From Chryseomicrobium palamuruense (GTDB lineage: Bacteria; Bacillota; Bacilli; Bacillales_A; Planococcaceae), in NCBI RefSeq assembly GCF_042649045.1, contig NZ_JBHSEF010000021.1, forward strand, positions 1 to 64,000: a stretch of 64,000 bases of DNA. Reading direction: 5' to 3'. A model generated the notes under the pieces. The model made no database searches and was not told where the DNA came from. It was given only the letters and a program-made list of their open reading frames with translations. The position numbers and the translations under genes are program-made. Below are positions 25,873 to 34,387 of the stretch, piece by piece (position 1 is the first letter of the stretch; each line of letters opens with the position of its first letter).

Positions 25873-27051
25873 ATGAAACAATCGATTGCCCTCCTGATGT
25901 CGGTACAATTTTTCGTCTACTTGGGCTTTGGCATTATCATTCCGGTTTTGCCAGTAGTCATTCTGGAACAAAACTATTCTGAGGTGCATGTAGGTGCATT
26001 ACTGTCCGTCTATGCATTAGCCTCTTTCTTTACGGCTCCCTTGTGGGGGAAATACTCTGACCAAACTGGAAGGAAAAAATTGATTCTCATAGGCTTATTC
26101 GGATTTAGCATAAGCTTCTGGATTTTTGCCTTTTCCTTTGATTCCTTATTCCTACTTTACCTATCTCGAATCGTAGGTGGGCTTTTCTCTGGAGCTTTGT
26201 ATAGTGCTGTTACAGGTTATGCATCGGATATCTCGACGGAAGAGACCCGTAACAAATATCTAGGGTTACTTGGAATGTCTATTGGTCTTGGCTTTATATT
26301 CGGCCCAGCGATTGGCGGAATTCTTGGGGACGTTTCCTTGCAGCTTCCGTTTATCGTATCTGCTGTACTGACACTCGTATTGATGGGCTATGCCCAATTT
26401 ATTTTGAAAGAACCTGTGCGAACAGGAGAAGCCAACAAACGACAACTGTTACCTAAAGGGGCCTCCACCTTATGGTCCTACCGAATAAAATATTTGTTTC
26501 TGTTCTCCTTTATGGTGACCTTGTTACTGGCCGGACTCGAGGCGACCTTCCAGTTGTTCCATATTGAACGAATTCAAATCACTCCCCTTCAACTTGGCTA
26601 CCTCTTTTTATTTAGTGGCCTTGTGGATGCAGTGGTTCAAGGTGGGATTGTTCGACGAATCAAAAACGGGACCGAGACAACGTGGATTATTTGGTCACAA
26701 GTCATTGCTGCTACCGGCCTTGCACTTACTTTCTTTACAAACAGTCTGTTTATGGCCGGTCTTACATTGTGTATTTTCACGGCCGGAAACGCCCTAGCAC
26801 GTACAACACTTGTTGCGCTGACAACCAAAGAGTCTGGTGGAAACTACGGAACAGCTGCGGGTGTGAGTTATTCTATGGACAACTTAGGTCGGATTATCGG
26901 TCCACTCACGTTTGCGATGATTTTCACACAGCTACCTAATACTCTCTACGTCGTCTCTGCCGCCTTATCTCTTGCAAGCATTCTTCTCATCGTCTTCTAC
27001 CGGAAGAATCAGGCCACATTACGAGATCCATTAGTACAGCAAAACAGCTAG
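25873..27051 (+). CDS. MFS transporter, DHA1 drug:H+ antiporter type
   Basis: 392 aa with twelve hydrophobic segments. The motif GKYSDQTGRKKLILIG in loop 2-3 is MFS motif A and GIIIPVLPVV in helix 1 is typical of DHA1 efflux pumps such as NorA and Bmr-like proteins. Substrate cannot be read from sequence. The ATG with AGCAGG upstream was preferred to a TTG 7 codons earlier. It is monocistronic between two terminators. Confidence 0.85.
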   Translation: MKQSIALLMSVQFFVYLGFGIIIPVLPVVILEQNYSEVHVGALLSVYALASFFTAPLWGKYSDQTGRKKLILIGLFGFSISFWIFAFSFDSLFLLYLSRIVGGLFSGALYSAVTGYASDISTEETRNKYLGLLGMSIGLGFIFGPAIGGILGDVSLQLPFIVSAVLTLVLMGYAQFILKEPVRTGEANKRQLLPKGASTLWSYRIKYLFLFSFMVTLLLAGLEATFQLFHIERIQITPLQLGYLFLFSGLVDAVVQGGIVRRIKNGTETTWIIWSQVIAATGLALTFFTNSLFMAGLTLCIFTAGNALARTTLVALTTKESGGNYGTAAGVSYSMDNLGRIIGPLTFAMIFTQLPNTLYVVSAALSLASILLIVFYRKNQATLRDPLVQQNS

Positions 27052-27073
27052 CCCCATGTGGGACTAGCTGTTT
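27042..27073. terminator. bidirectional terminator between two MFS genes
   Basis: Stem AAACAGCTAG-CCCC/GGG-CTAGCTGTTT between convergent genes. It overlaps the plus-strand stop codon. Confidence 0.8.
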
Positions 27074-27075
27074 CT

Positions 27076-28377
27076 TTAAGAGGGTTGGACTTCTTCTTTT
27101 AATGACTTTCCTTTCTTTTCTGCTAGTTCGGGGTGGGCACGGTGTAGGATCGCTGGACGTGCCAAGTACAAAACTGAAACGACTAATGCCATAGCCGAAA
27201 TCAGGAAAATCGGTTCTGGCGGGAAGACATCGAACAAGAACCCAAACAGCACCATACCACACGGAATCAATGCGATGGCAAACGTCTCGAGCAAGGCAAA
27301 GACACGGCCCTTATAATCGTCATCAATGGTTTTTTGAAAATACACTTGCATGGGTGTAGTTATGAAAATAATCGTTACACCTTGGATGAACATAATAGCG
27401 ATGTAGAACACTAGCATCTGACCATAACTCATGGCAATGAGAAGCGGCATAGTAATTGTCGCAAGCATGATTCCTAAAACAAGGATTCCCCGTTTAGAAA
27501 TTAACAGTGGAAATTTAAAATCTTTACTTGAAGATAAATAAACGGACGTCAGTAACATTCCAATGGCAAATGCCGCTTCCGTGAACCCAAAATGCTGAGC
27601 GGACATCTTTAACTGATCAATGAGGACATAGGAGTATCCCACTTGGAATGCGCCGAAAATAAAGTTTACAGCAAGTGCTATGATCATGAGCGACATAAGA
27701 ATTGGCTGGTTTCTCACATAGGAAAGACCGGCTTTCATACTATCAAGCATCTTCTCTCCCTCTCCCTCAACTACATCTTTACGTTTAGAGAAAAGAGTGA
27801 AATTCATGGTGGCCTCGAGGACAACTGCAACTGCAGAGGCACACGCAAACACAATTAAGAAGACTTCGAGTGACACCGTTCCATACAGGATTCCCCCTAC
27901 TGCTGGACTTGCGATGGCAGCAAACGAAATGGACATCTGATTTAATGACATCGCCTTTTGAATTCGCGGTTCGTCAATTAAGCTGGAGATCGAAGAACTG
28001 AAAGCGACACCTGAGAAAGTAGACGCCATGGCTAAGATGGCAGTTACCGTATAAATTGCTGGAAGAGATAGCCCATACATCGTCATATAAGCAATCAAAC
28101 CTAAAATTGTCCCTACGATCGTAACTTGCGCTAAAATAACTATAGTCTTCCGATTATACTTATCTACGACATAGCCTGCAAATGGGCCGAGGATGGCTCG
28201 TGGCAAGATACTAAAAATAAGGTTCATGGCAAAACTGGATGCAGAACCCGTCATTTGCAGAATATAAAAGCTGATTGCAAATGTATAAACGGATGCACCA
28301 AAGGTAGAAATCAATTTGCTTATGGTGAATGTCCAGAGATGCTGCGTCGCTTTTTTTACTTTCCATGCGTCAGTCAT
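27076..28377 (-). CDS. MFS transporter, MFS_3 (macrolide-efflux/EntS-like) type
   Basis: 433 aa, twelve membrane segments; FAGYVVDKYNRKTIVILAQ is the motif A region characteristic of the MFS_3 group (MefA, EntS). It is divergent from an XRE-TPR regulator, with overlapping promoters and twin operators in between, which strongly suggests the regulator controls this exporter. Substrate unknown. AGGGGG lies 6 nt before the ATG. Confidence 0.85.
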   Translation of the reverse strand: MTDAWKVKKATQHLWTFTISKLISTFGASVYTFAISFYILQMTGSASSFAMNLIFSILPRAILGPFAGYVVDKYNRKTIVILAQVTIVGTILGLIAYMTMYGLSLPAIYTVTAILAMASTFSGVAFSSSISSLIDEPRIQKAMSLNQMSISFAAIASPAVGGILYGTVSLEVFLIVFACASAVAVVLEATMNFTLFSKRKDVVEGEGEKMLDSMKAGLSYVRNQPILMSLMIIALAVNFIFGAFQVGYSYVLIDQLKMSAQHFGFTEAAFAIGMLLTSVYLSSSKDFKFPLLISKRGILVLGIMLATITMPLLIAMSYGQMLVFYIAIMFIQGVTIIFITTPMQVYFQKTIDDDYKGRVFALLETFAIALIPCGMVLFGFLFDVFPPEPIFLISAMALVVSVLYLARPAILHRAHPELAEKKGKSLKEEVQPS

Positions 28378-28393
28378 GGGGATCCCCCTAAAA

Positions 28394-28410
28394 GTTTAAT
28401 TCTATTAAAC
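28394..28410. promoter_or_regulatory. operator copy 1 (GTTTAAT-N3-ATTAAAC)
   Basis: A perfect 7-3-7 palindrome just downstream of the predicted -10 of the MFS promoter, so a bound protein would block its transcription start. The same palindrome recurs 55 bp away. Confidence 0.75.
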
Positions 28411-28412
28411 TT

Positions 28413-28441
28413 ACTATATCATGTAAAAAAGTTGAATACAA
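28413..28441 (-). promoter_or_regulatory. promoter of the MFS_3 exporter
   Basis: Minus strand TTGTAT (28436-28441), 17 bp, TATAGT (28413-28418) with extended TG. Its -35 overlaps the -35 of the divergent promoter by two bases. Confidence 0.7.
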
Positions 28442-28460
28442 GTACAAAGTTTAATATAAT
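28432..28460 (+). promoter_or_regulatory. promoter of the XRE-TPR regulator
   Basis: TTGAAT (28432-28437), 17 bp, TATAAT (28455-28460). The -10 lies inside operator copy 2. Confidence 0.75.
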
Positions 28461-28465
28461 TAAAC
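28449..28465. promoter_or_regulatory. operator copy 2 (GTTTAAT-N3-ATTAAAC)
   Basis: The second copy of the 17-bp palindrome, differing from copy 1 only in the central three bases, covering the -10 of the regulator gene. This would give autorepression. Confidence 0.75.
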
Positions 28466-28486
28466 AATGAAAGTTGAGGGATAACG

Positions 28487-29704
28487 ATGACTTTAGGAGA
28501 ACGGATTCGCACACTGAGAAAAGCACGAAAAATGACACTTCAACAATTAGCTGGCGATGCCATCACAAAAGGCATGCTTAGCCTCATTGAAAATAATAAA
28601 GCCAAACCTTCTATGGAGAGCTTACAACACATTGCGAGTATGCTCGGTGTGACCGTTAGTGAGTTACTCGAAGAATCTTCTCAAGAGAAAAAAGCGCTTG
28701 TCAAAATGGTAGAGGATTTATTTCTTCCCTTAGACTTTCCGAATGTCCCCGTTTTACAACAAATTCTCACACTTATCACACCGTACCTGTCTAGTCTTTC
28801 TAGGGGGTATATCGACGGACGCCTCTTAGATCTCTACAGCCGCGCAGCGTATGAACTGGGGCAATCTGATTGGGAACAGTATTCGAAGAAAGCAATTCAT
28901 ATCTATGAAGAAAATCAAATCGTTCGACGATTAATTTCTCTCAAGCTTTTTCGTATCTTAACGAATTTCCGTGAGAGAAAGTATGAATTGGCACTGGATT
29001 TATTATTGAAAGAGCGGCAACAATTGGAGGAAAGTAACGCGTGGAGCGACCCTCTCACTCGTTTAGATTTGGATTATACAGAAGCTATCTTTTATTACGC
29101 CGTAGGACAGGAAGAGAAAGCATTAGAAACCATGCATACTGCAATCGAGTTTTCAAAATCTCAAAAAATCTTATACCGCTTAGACCACCTTTACCGGTTG
29201 GCAGCAGTTCATGCAGTAATGGCCATGGATAAAAAGCAAGTTGAACAATATGTAAAACGTCTCGAAGCCTATGCTGATTTTACAGATGATACAGAAACCC
29301 ATGGATTTATCGCTTTTTTATGGATCCATTATTACACTACATTTGAACGTGATATACCAAAGGCGGAACAACTCCTTGATGAACTGATGAATACTATGGA
29401 GGAAGACAAGGATTCTAATTCTGAAAAAGTGGAGATGGCGAAAATCGCTTATTATAAAGGAGAAGAGCATCGAGCATTGGAACTTCTTCTGGAAAACGAA
29501 ACACCTTCCTATATCAGTCATCCTATTGACTTAAGCATCTATTCTGAGAGGGAGTATTATTTAGCGAAAATTTATGCAGACCGTGGAGAAATACAAAAAG
29601 CATTAGCAATCGTTGAAGAAAGTTGGAAAACTCTCCAAACTTTCTTTGAAACACCTTATCAGGTGCAAATGAAACAATTGCGAGATGAACTTCTCGCAAA
29701 ATAA
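28487..29704 (+). CDS. XRE-family transcriptional regulator with C-terminal TPR repeats
   Basis: 405 aa. Residues 1-60 form an XRE helix-turn-helix (LRKARKMTLQQLAGDAITKG, MLSLIENNKAKPSMESL); the rest is helical with TPR-like repeats (for example YELALDLLLKERQQLEE, EEKALETMHTAIEFSKSQK, GEIQKALAIVEESWK). This layout is shared with the RRNPP peptide-sensing group, but no small peptide gene is visible beside it, so peptide control is only a possibility. Its likely target is the divergent MFS exporter. GAGGGATAACG precedes the ATG. Confidence 0.85.
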   Translation: MTLGERIRTLRKARKMTLQQLAGDAITKGMLSLIENNKAKPSMESLQHIASMLGVTVSELLEESSQEKKALVKMVEDLFLPLDFPNVPVLQQILTLITPYLSSLSRGYIDGRLLDLYSRAAYELGQSDWEQYSKKAIHIYEENQIVRRLISLKLFRILTNFRERKYELALDLLLKERQQLEESNAWSDPLTRLDLDYTEAIFYYAVGQEEKALETMHTAIEFSKSQKILYRLDHLYRLAAVHAVMAMDKKQVEQYVKRLEAYADFTDDTETHGFIAFLWIHYYTTFERDIPKAEQLLDELMNTMEEDKDSNSEKVEMAKIAYYKGEEHRALELLLENETPSYISHPIDLSIYSEREYYLAKIYADRGEIQKALAIVEESWKTLQTFFETPYQVQMKQLRDELLAK

Positions 29705-29705
29705 C

Positions 29706-29739
29706 CAAAGAGCCATTCCCAACCGGGAATGGCTCTTTG
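29706..29739. terminator. bidirectional terminator, regulator / tcyP
   Basis: Perfect stem CAAAGAGCCATTCCC/GGGAATGGCTCTTTG between convergent genes. Confidence 0.85.
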
Positions 29740-29745
29740 TGTGGA

Positions 29746-31131
29746 TTAGTAATTTTCTACAGTTTGTTCAGACTGTGGTTGATTGTAAACAGTCTGATCA
29801 AGTTCTCCTGTGACTTTCGCTGTAGTAACTCCAGCTGTCATTGCCCCACTTACATTGACTGCCGTACGGCCCATGTCAATCAATGGTTCCACAGATACGA
29901 GAAGACCAGCTAAAGCAACGGGTAGATCAAGAGCTGATAATACGAGGATGGCTGCAAATGTAGCCCCTCCGCCAACTCCTGCTACACCAAATGAGCTGAT
30001 GGCCACAATCCCAACGACTGTGAGAATAAATCCGATATCCAGCGGGTTGATTCCGACAGTTGGCGCAATCATAAAGGCCAGCATCGCTGGATAGACCCCA
30101 GCACATCCGTTTTGCCCAATGGATAAACCGAAAGATCCAGAGAAGTTAGCAATCCCTTCCGGCACACCTAACTTGTGCGTCTGCGTATGAATATTAATCG
30201 GTAAAGTTCCCGCACTTGAACGAGAAGTGAAAGCGAACAATAGCGCTTCCGACGATTTTTTCACATACGTAATTGGATTGACGCCAGAAATCAATAGAAT
30301 CAACAAATGGATCAAGAACATCACAGCAAGGGCGACATAGGATGCCAAGACGAACTTTCCTAATGTATAGATGGCTTCAAAGTTTGAAGTCGCCACTGTA
30401 CGTGCCATAATAGCAAGTATCCCATAAGGAGTTAGACGAAGAACGATACGAACGATTCCCATTACAAGTTCATACAACGCATCGATTCCTTTTTTCAACA
30501 CCGCTGCAGTTTCCGGCGAGCGACGAACGACGCTTAAGTAAGCAAACCCGATAAAGGCTGCAAAGATAACAATCGCAATCGTTGAAGTTGGACGAGCCCC
30601 AGTGAAATCTAAGAATGGATTCGCCGGTAATAGACTAATCAATTGTTCTGGGAAGGTTTGATCTGCCACTTCTGCTGAACGTTCCTCAATGTAAAGTCCG
30701 CGAGATTCTTCCGCTTCCCCACTAAAGATTTGTTCTGCATTCAAGTCGAATAATGCAGCAGACGAGATACCGACAACTGCGGCTACTGCCGTTGTCCCAA
30801 TCAGAATCGCTAAAATAATCCCCGCAACTTTCCCAAGTTGGTTACCAAGCTTCAATTTCGCAAAGGCTCCAATGATAGAAATGAAAATAAGCGGCATAAC
30901 AATCATTTGTAGTAAGCGTACATAACCTACGCCAACCACGTTATACCAATTAGATGTTTCAGTTAAAACTTCTGAATCGGCTCCATACACAAAATTTAAA
31001 ATAAGTCCGAGTGCAATCCCTAGGCCAAGAGCCGTGAATACGCGTGTGGAAAATGATTTATTTTTACGTTTCATCCAGATAAGCAGACCAATAAGTGCAA
31101 GCAGAGCAAGTACATTTATCCATATAAACAC
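29746..31131 (-). CDS. tcyP: L-cystine symporter of the TcyP / dicarboxylate:cation symporter family
   Basis: 461 aa, eight or more membrane segments and two re-entrant loops; FAFTSRSSAGTLPINI and FSGSFGLSIGQNGCAGVYPAM are characteristic of the TcyP branch. It imports cystine with cations. The start is GTG with AGGAGG 7 nt upstream. A CymR-like operator lies in its promoter region, agreeing with a sulfur-responsive cystine transporter. Confidence 0.88.
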   Translation of the reverse strand: MFIWINVLALLALIGLLIWMKRKNKSFSTRVFTALGLGIALGLILNFVYGADSEVLTETSNWYNVVGVGYVRLLQMIVMPLIFISIIGAFAKLKLGNQLGKVAGIILAILIGTTAVAAVVGISSAALFDLNAEQIFSGEAEESRGLYIEERSAEVADQTFPEQLISLLPANPFLDFTGARPTSTIAIVIFAAFIGFAYLSVVRRSPETAAVLKKGIDALYELVMGIVRIVLRLTPYGILAIMARTVATSNFEAIYTLGKFVLASYVALAVMFLIHLLILLISGVNPITYVKKSSEALLFAFTSRSSAGTLPINIHTQTHKLGVPEGIANFSGSFGLSIGQNGCAGVYPAMLAFMIAPTVGINPLDIGFILTVVGIVAISSFGVAGVGGGATFAAILVLSALDLPVALAGLLVSVEPLIDMGRTAVNVSGAMTAGVTTAKVTGELDQTVYNQPQSEQTVENY

Positions 31132-31178
31132 ATGTGTTCCTCCTTTATTTTTTCAAGATGTACTCTATTCTATTCTCG

Positions 31179-31205
31179 TAATTCCTATCTGTAAAGTATG
31201 AATTA
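31179..31205 (-). promoter_or_regulatory. CymR-like operator before tcyP
   Basis: Minus strand TAATTC, 11 nt of AT-rich spacer, then ATAGGAATTA. This matches the CymR consensus as I recall it (TAAWNC...ATMGGAATTW), with the gap one base longer. B. subtilis tcyP is a known CymR target. The site lies about 50-75 bp upstream of the start codon. Confidence 0.6.
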
Positions 31206-31278
31206 CTAAGAAACTATATTATTTTTCTTTGCTTCGTTATACTGAGAGTAGAAAGTCGCAAGAAAAGGAGGATTTGAC

Positions 31279-32733
31279 ATGACAGCCAATCTTTTCAATA
31301 TTGCCGCAAGTGTCGTTATTGTTCTAAATATTTTCCTAGCTATCGCTCTAATCTTTCTTGAACGCCGCGATGCAAGTGCTACATGGGCATGGATTATGGT
31401 CTTATTCTTTATTCCTATCCTCGGCTTTATCATTTACCTGTTTTTTGGCCGTCAACTTCGGAAAAAGACGTTGTTTCGTTGGGAAGGGCGCAAAAAAGTG
31501 GGGATTGATCAGCTGATTACTTATCAAAAGACGGCAATCGAAGAAGATCGGTTTGAATTCCGTCTCGATGATGCACAACACTTTAAAGACTTGATTGTGA
31601 TGCATCTAAACAACAATCAGGCTGTCTTAACTCAAGACAATTCCGTCCGTATCTTTAATGATGGGCGGGAAAAATTCGATGCACTGATTGAGGATATGCG
31701 TGCAGCGAAGAATCATATTCATATGCAGTACTACATTTTACGGTTAGACAATCTTGGAATGGAAATCTACAATGTCCTCCTTGAAAAAGCGCGCCAAGGT
31801 GTCAAAGTACGCATTCTTTATGATGAAATGGGATCGCGTACATTAAAGAAACGGCATTTTAAAGAACTTATTGATCTAGGTGGGCGTGTGGAAGCATTTT
31901 TTCCAGCTATTTTACCGATGATTAATATGCGGTTGAATTACCGGAACCACCGCAAAATTGTAGTTGTTGATGGTCGCATTGGTTATATCGGAGGGTTCAA
32001 TGTGGGGGATGAGTATTTGGGGCTGGACCGAAAATTTGGGTACTGGCGCGATACGCACTTGCGTATTGAAGGGAGTTCTGTTCACCCACTACAAACTCGC
32101 TTTATCCTTGACTGGAACCAAGCCTCTTCAGAACATGATATCGAATATGATGAAAGATATTTCCCTGCGATTCCGATGAAAGGATCTGTAGGTCTTCAAA
32201 TCGTATCCAGTGGTCCTGATGAAGAATGGGAACAGATCAAGAATGGCTACTTAAAGCTCATCACATCTGCTAAAAAGTATGTCTACATCCAGACACCTTA
32301 CTTCATCCCGGATGCCAGTTTTATGGATGCCCTCCGCATCGCCGCCTTGTCAGGTATCGATGTGCGTATTATGATTCCCAATAAGCCCGATCACATTTTT
32401 GTTTACTGGGCTACATATTCGCATGTGGGTGATTTATTGAAAGCTGGCGCCAAAATTTTTATATATCAAAATGGGTTCCTGCATACAAAAATGATTGTCA
32501 TTGATGATGAAGCATCAACGGTAGGCACAGCCAATATTGACGTTCGTAGCTTCAAATTAAACTTTGAAGTCAATGCGTTCATTTATGATCGAGAAACGTC
32601 CCATGAACTCGCTCTGTTATTCGAGGAAGACATGACATATTCGACGGAACTCACAAAAGAAATTTATTTAAATCGTACGCGCATGATCAAAGCGAAAGAA
32701 TCAATTGCGCGTCTCTTATCCCCAATACTTTAA
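31279..32733 (+). CDS. cls: Cardiolipin synthase
   Basis: 484 aa. Two N-terminal membrane helices (about 5-30 and 36-55) and two phospholipase D HKD motifs: NHRKIVVVDGRIGYIGGFN and HTKMIVIDDEASTVGTANID. It condenses phosphatidylglycerol to cardiolipin at the membrane. AAGGAGG lies 8 nt before the ATG. Confidence 0.95.
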   Translation: MTANLFNIAASVVIVLNIFLAIALIFLERRDASATWAWIMVLFFIPILGFIIYLFFGRQLRKKTLFRWEGRKKVGIDQLITYQKTAIEEDRFEFRLDDAQHFKDLIVMHLNNNQAVLTQDNSVRIFNDGREKFDALIEDMRAAKNHIHMQYYILRLDNLGMEIYNVLLEKARQGVKVRILYDEMGSRTLKKRHFKELIDLGGRVEAFFPAILPMINMRLNYRNHRKIVVVDGRIGYIGGFNVGDEYLGLDRKFGYWRDTHLRIEGSSVHPLQTRFILDWNQASSEHDIEYDERYFPAIPMKGSVGLQIVSSGPDEEWEQIKNGYLKLITSAKKYVYIQTPYFIPDASFMDALRIAALSGIDVRIMIPNKPDHIFVYWATYSHVGDLLKAGAKIFIYQNGFLHTKMIVIDDEASTVGTANIDVRSFKLNFEVNAFIYDRETSHELALLFEEDMTYSTELTKEIYLNRTRMIKAKESIARLLSPIL

Positions 32734-32764
32734 AAAAGTAGCACACACCTAAGTGCGTCTACTC

Positions 32765-32812
32765 AGACTGCAGATAAACTCATCAATTTTGAGTTTGTCT
32801 ATGGTCTTTTTT
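32765..32812 (+). terminator. terminator after cls
   Basis: Stem AGATAAACTCA/TGAGTTTGTCT with outer AGAC/GGTCT pairing followed by TTTTTT. Confidence 0.75.
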
Positions 32813-32850
32813 ATTGTTGTCTTTGTTAAATAGTATGGTTGTTTTTCAGT

Positions 32851-32895
32851 AAAAAAATACGGGAACGTCTGATATGGACGCTCCCGTTCTTTTTC
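32851..32895. terminator. second hairpin terminator, also serving the VOC gene
   Basis: Stem ACGGGAACGTC/GACGCTCCCGT flanked by A-run and T-run on opposite sides, so it can work in both directions. Between convergent cls and the VOC gene. Confidence 0.75.
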
Positions 32896-32941
32896 GTTAC
32901 TGAACCTGTTTATGAAATAAGGTAATTAATCTATTTTAATC

Positions 32942-33313
32942 TTACCAGTGTACTTGAAGTTTATTCCCATTTGGGTCATAAAAATGGAAAAAGGCATGTC
33001 CCTTATCTTCTTTTATATTCTCGACCTTCACTTGATTATCAATTAGGTGTTGATGAAATTTTGATAGTTCTGGACTTGTAAAGCCAATGCTAAATTCTTG
33101 CTCATTATCAATTGTAAAATGTGCAAATGTTTCATCTTTGGTAGGTATTAAGATAAGTAAGAAAGGTCCTTCATTTACTTTTAATACGGCAAGTGATTCC
33201 GTATGGTTTAGTAACTGGAGCCCTAGCACATCTCTATACCATTGTGCAGACAGATCCAAATCTTTTACAGGAATTCTAATGTAATGTACTTGTTCAATAA
33301 ATGATGTACTCAT
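32942..33313 (-). CDS. VOC (glyoxalase/dioxygenase superfamily) protein
   Basis: 123 aa, a single VOC module made of two beta-alpha-beta-beta-beta repeats; HYIRIPVKDLDLSAQWYRDVLG at the start and HFYDPNGNKLQVHW at the end are typical. The metal ligands H (near residue 10) and E/H at the second half are not complete enough to name a reaction. AAGGAG precedes the ATG. Confidence 0.82.
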   Translation of the reverse strand: MSTSFIEQVHYIRIPVKDLDLSAQWYRDVLGLQLLNHTESLAVLKVNEGPFLLILIPTKDETFAHFTIDNEQEFSIGFTSPELSKFHQHLIDNQVKVENIKEDKGHAFFHFYDPNGNKLQVHW

Positions 33314-33410
33314 ATCCTTCTCTCCTTAAGTTAATCCGGTATATCAAATAGGTCCCTTTCTAGTTAACTTCTTTCTTCCGAAGGTGATGTTCACTATGAA
33401 AGAACAACTA

Positions 33411-34262
33411 TTATCTTTGTTCTAAGTATTCTTCGAGAGTCAGACCAGATTCATACACTGCTTGCGCTTTCTCTTTTCCAATGTAACGAAAATGCCATGG
33501 TTCGTACATGTACCCTGTGATTTTCTCTTTCCCTTTTGGGTACCGGAGGATGAATCCGTAAGTGTGAGCATGTTCGGCTACCCATTTTCCTGCGGCCGTC
33601 TCTCCAAACGATTCTCTTGCAAAATGGTGTTCTGCATTTTCTTCGCCTATATCAAATGCAAGTCCTGTCTGGTGTTCCGAATAACCAGGGCGAGCACTAT
33701 ATCGGTCTGCAGCTTCCTGTCCGTCGTTGCCTACGTAACGGGCATAAATCTCTTGTTGGCGTTCAAACGATCGATATGTACTGAATGCGACCAATCGAAT
33801 ATCGTCAAGAAGTGCAGCCGCAGCCATTTCATTAAACGCAGCTCGTGCTTCTGGGCTTTCACCAGGTGCGTAACCAGAAGGCAGTGGGTATTGTTTGCTC
33901 GCCATCAGAATCCCATCGATGTATGTTGGTTCTAACGGTAAGGTCTCATTTCCTTCATAACCTTTGGCTCCCGAGTGATCAATCTCCTCTAAAGGTAACG
34001 GATCTGCTACTTCTGGCTCTTCTTCCTCAACAGGTGGTGGGGGTTCGACAGGTGTAGGTTCTTCTGGTGCAGGTTCTTCTGGTGCAGCTGGTTCAGTAGG
34101 TTGAGTAGTATTGATGTTCGCCATCAGCTGTTGCCAATTGATCAACCCAGCATGCGTGGCATAATAGGTACCCCCTCCTGCCGCAAATAAAAGGACAAGC
34201 ACAACAATCCACGGCCATTTCTTTTTTTTCTTGGTTTGGTAGAGCTGTAATCGCGTATTCAT
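33411..34262 (-). CDS. VanY/LdcB-type D-alanyl-D-alanine carboxypeptidase (M15B)
   Basis: 283 aa. Membrane anchor about 18-36, a Pro/Glu-rich spacer (about 52-85), then a VanY domain with the zinc motifs SEHQTGLAFDIG and EPWHFRYIGKEKA. It trims peptidoglycan stem peptides outside the cell. The ATG with GAAGG 7 nt upstream was chosen; the frame is open 8 codons earlier. Confidence 0.9.
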   Translation of the reverse strand: MNTRLQLYQTKKKKKWPWIVVLVLLFAAGGGTYYATHAGLINWQQLMANINTTQPTEPAAPEEPAPEEPTPVEPPPPVEEEEPEVADPLPLEEIDHSGAKGYEGNETLPLEPTYIDGILMASKQYPLPSGYAPGESPEARAAFNEMAAAALLDDIRLVAFSTYRSFERQQEIYARYVGNDGQEAADRYSARPGYSEHQTGLAFDIGEENAEHHFARESFGETAAGKWVAEHAHTYGFILRYPKGKEKITGYMYEPWHFRYIGKEKAQAVYESGLTLEEYLEQR

Positions 34263-34387
34263 GTAAAGCCTTCTTCCTTCATGCAAATTAGTTTAAGTGT
34301 ACCATGGTTCTTGAAAAAATTCTTTCTTTCCCGAAAGGGTGGCGTATAATGGAAGAATTGAACGGTAATTTGTTAGGAGTCGGTAAA

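Noticed and set aside
28487..29704. A quorum-sensing cassette (RRNPP regulator plus peptide gene)
   Set aside because: The regulator has the right layout but no small secreted-peptide ORF is visible next to it; a terminator follows directly.
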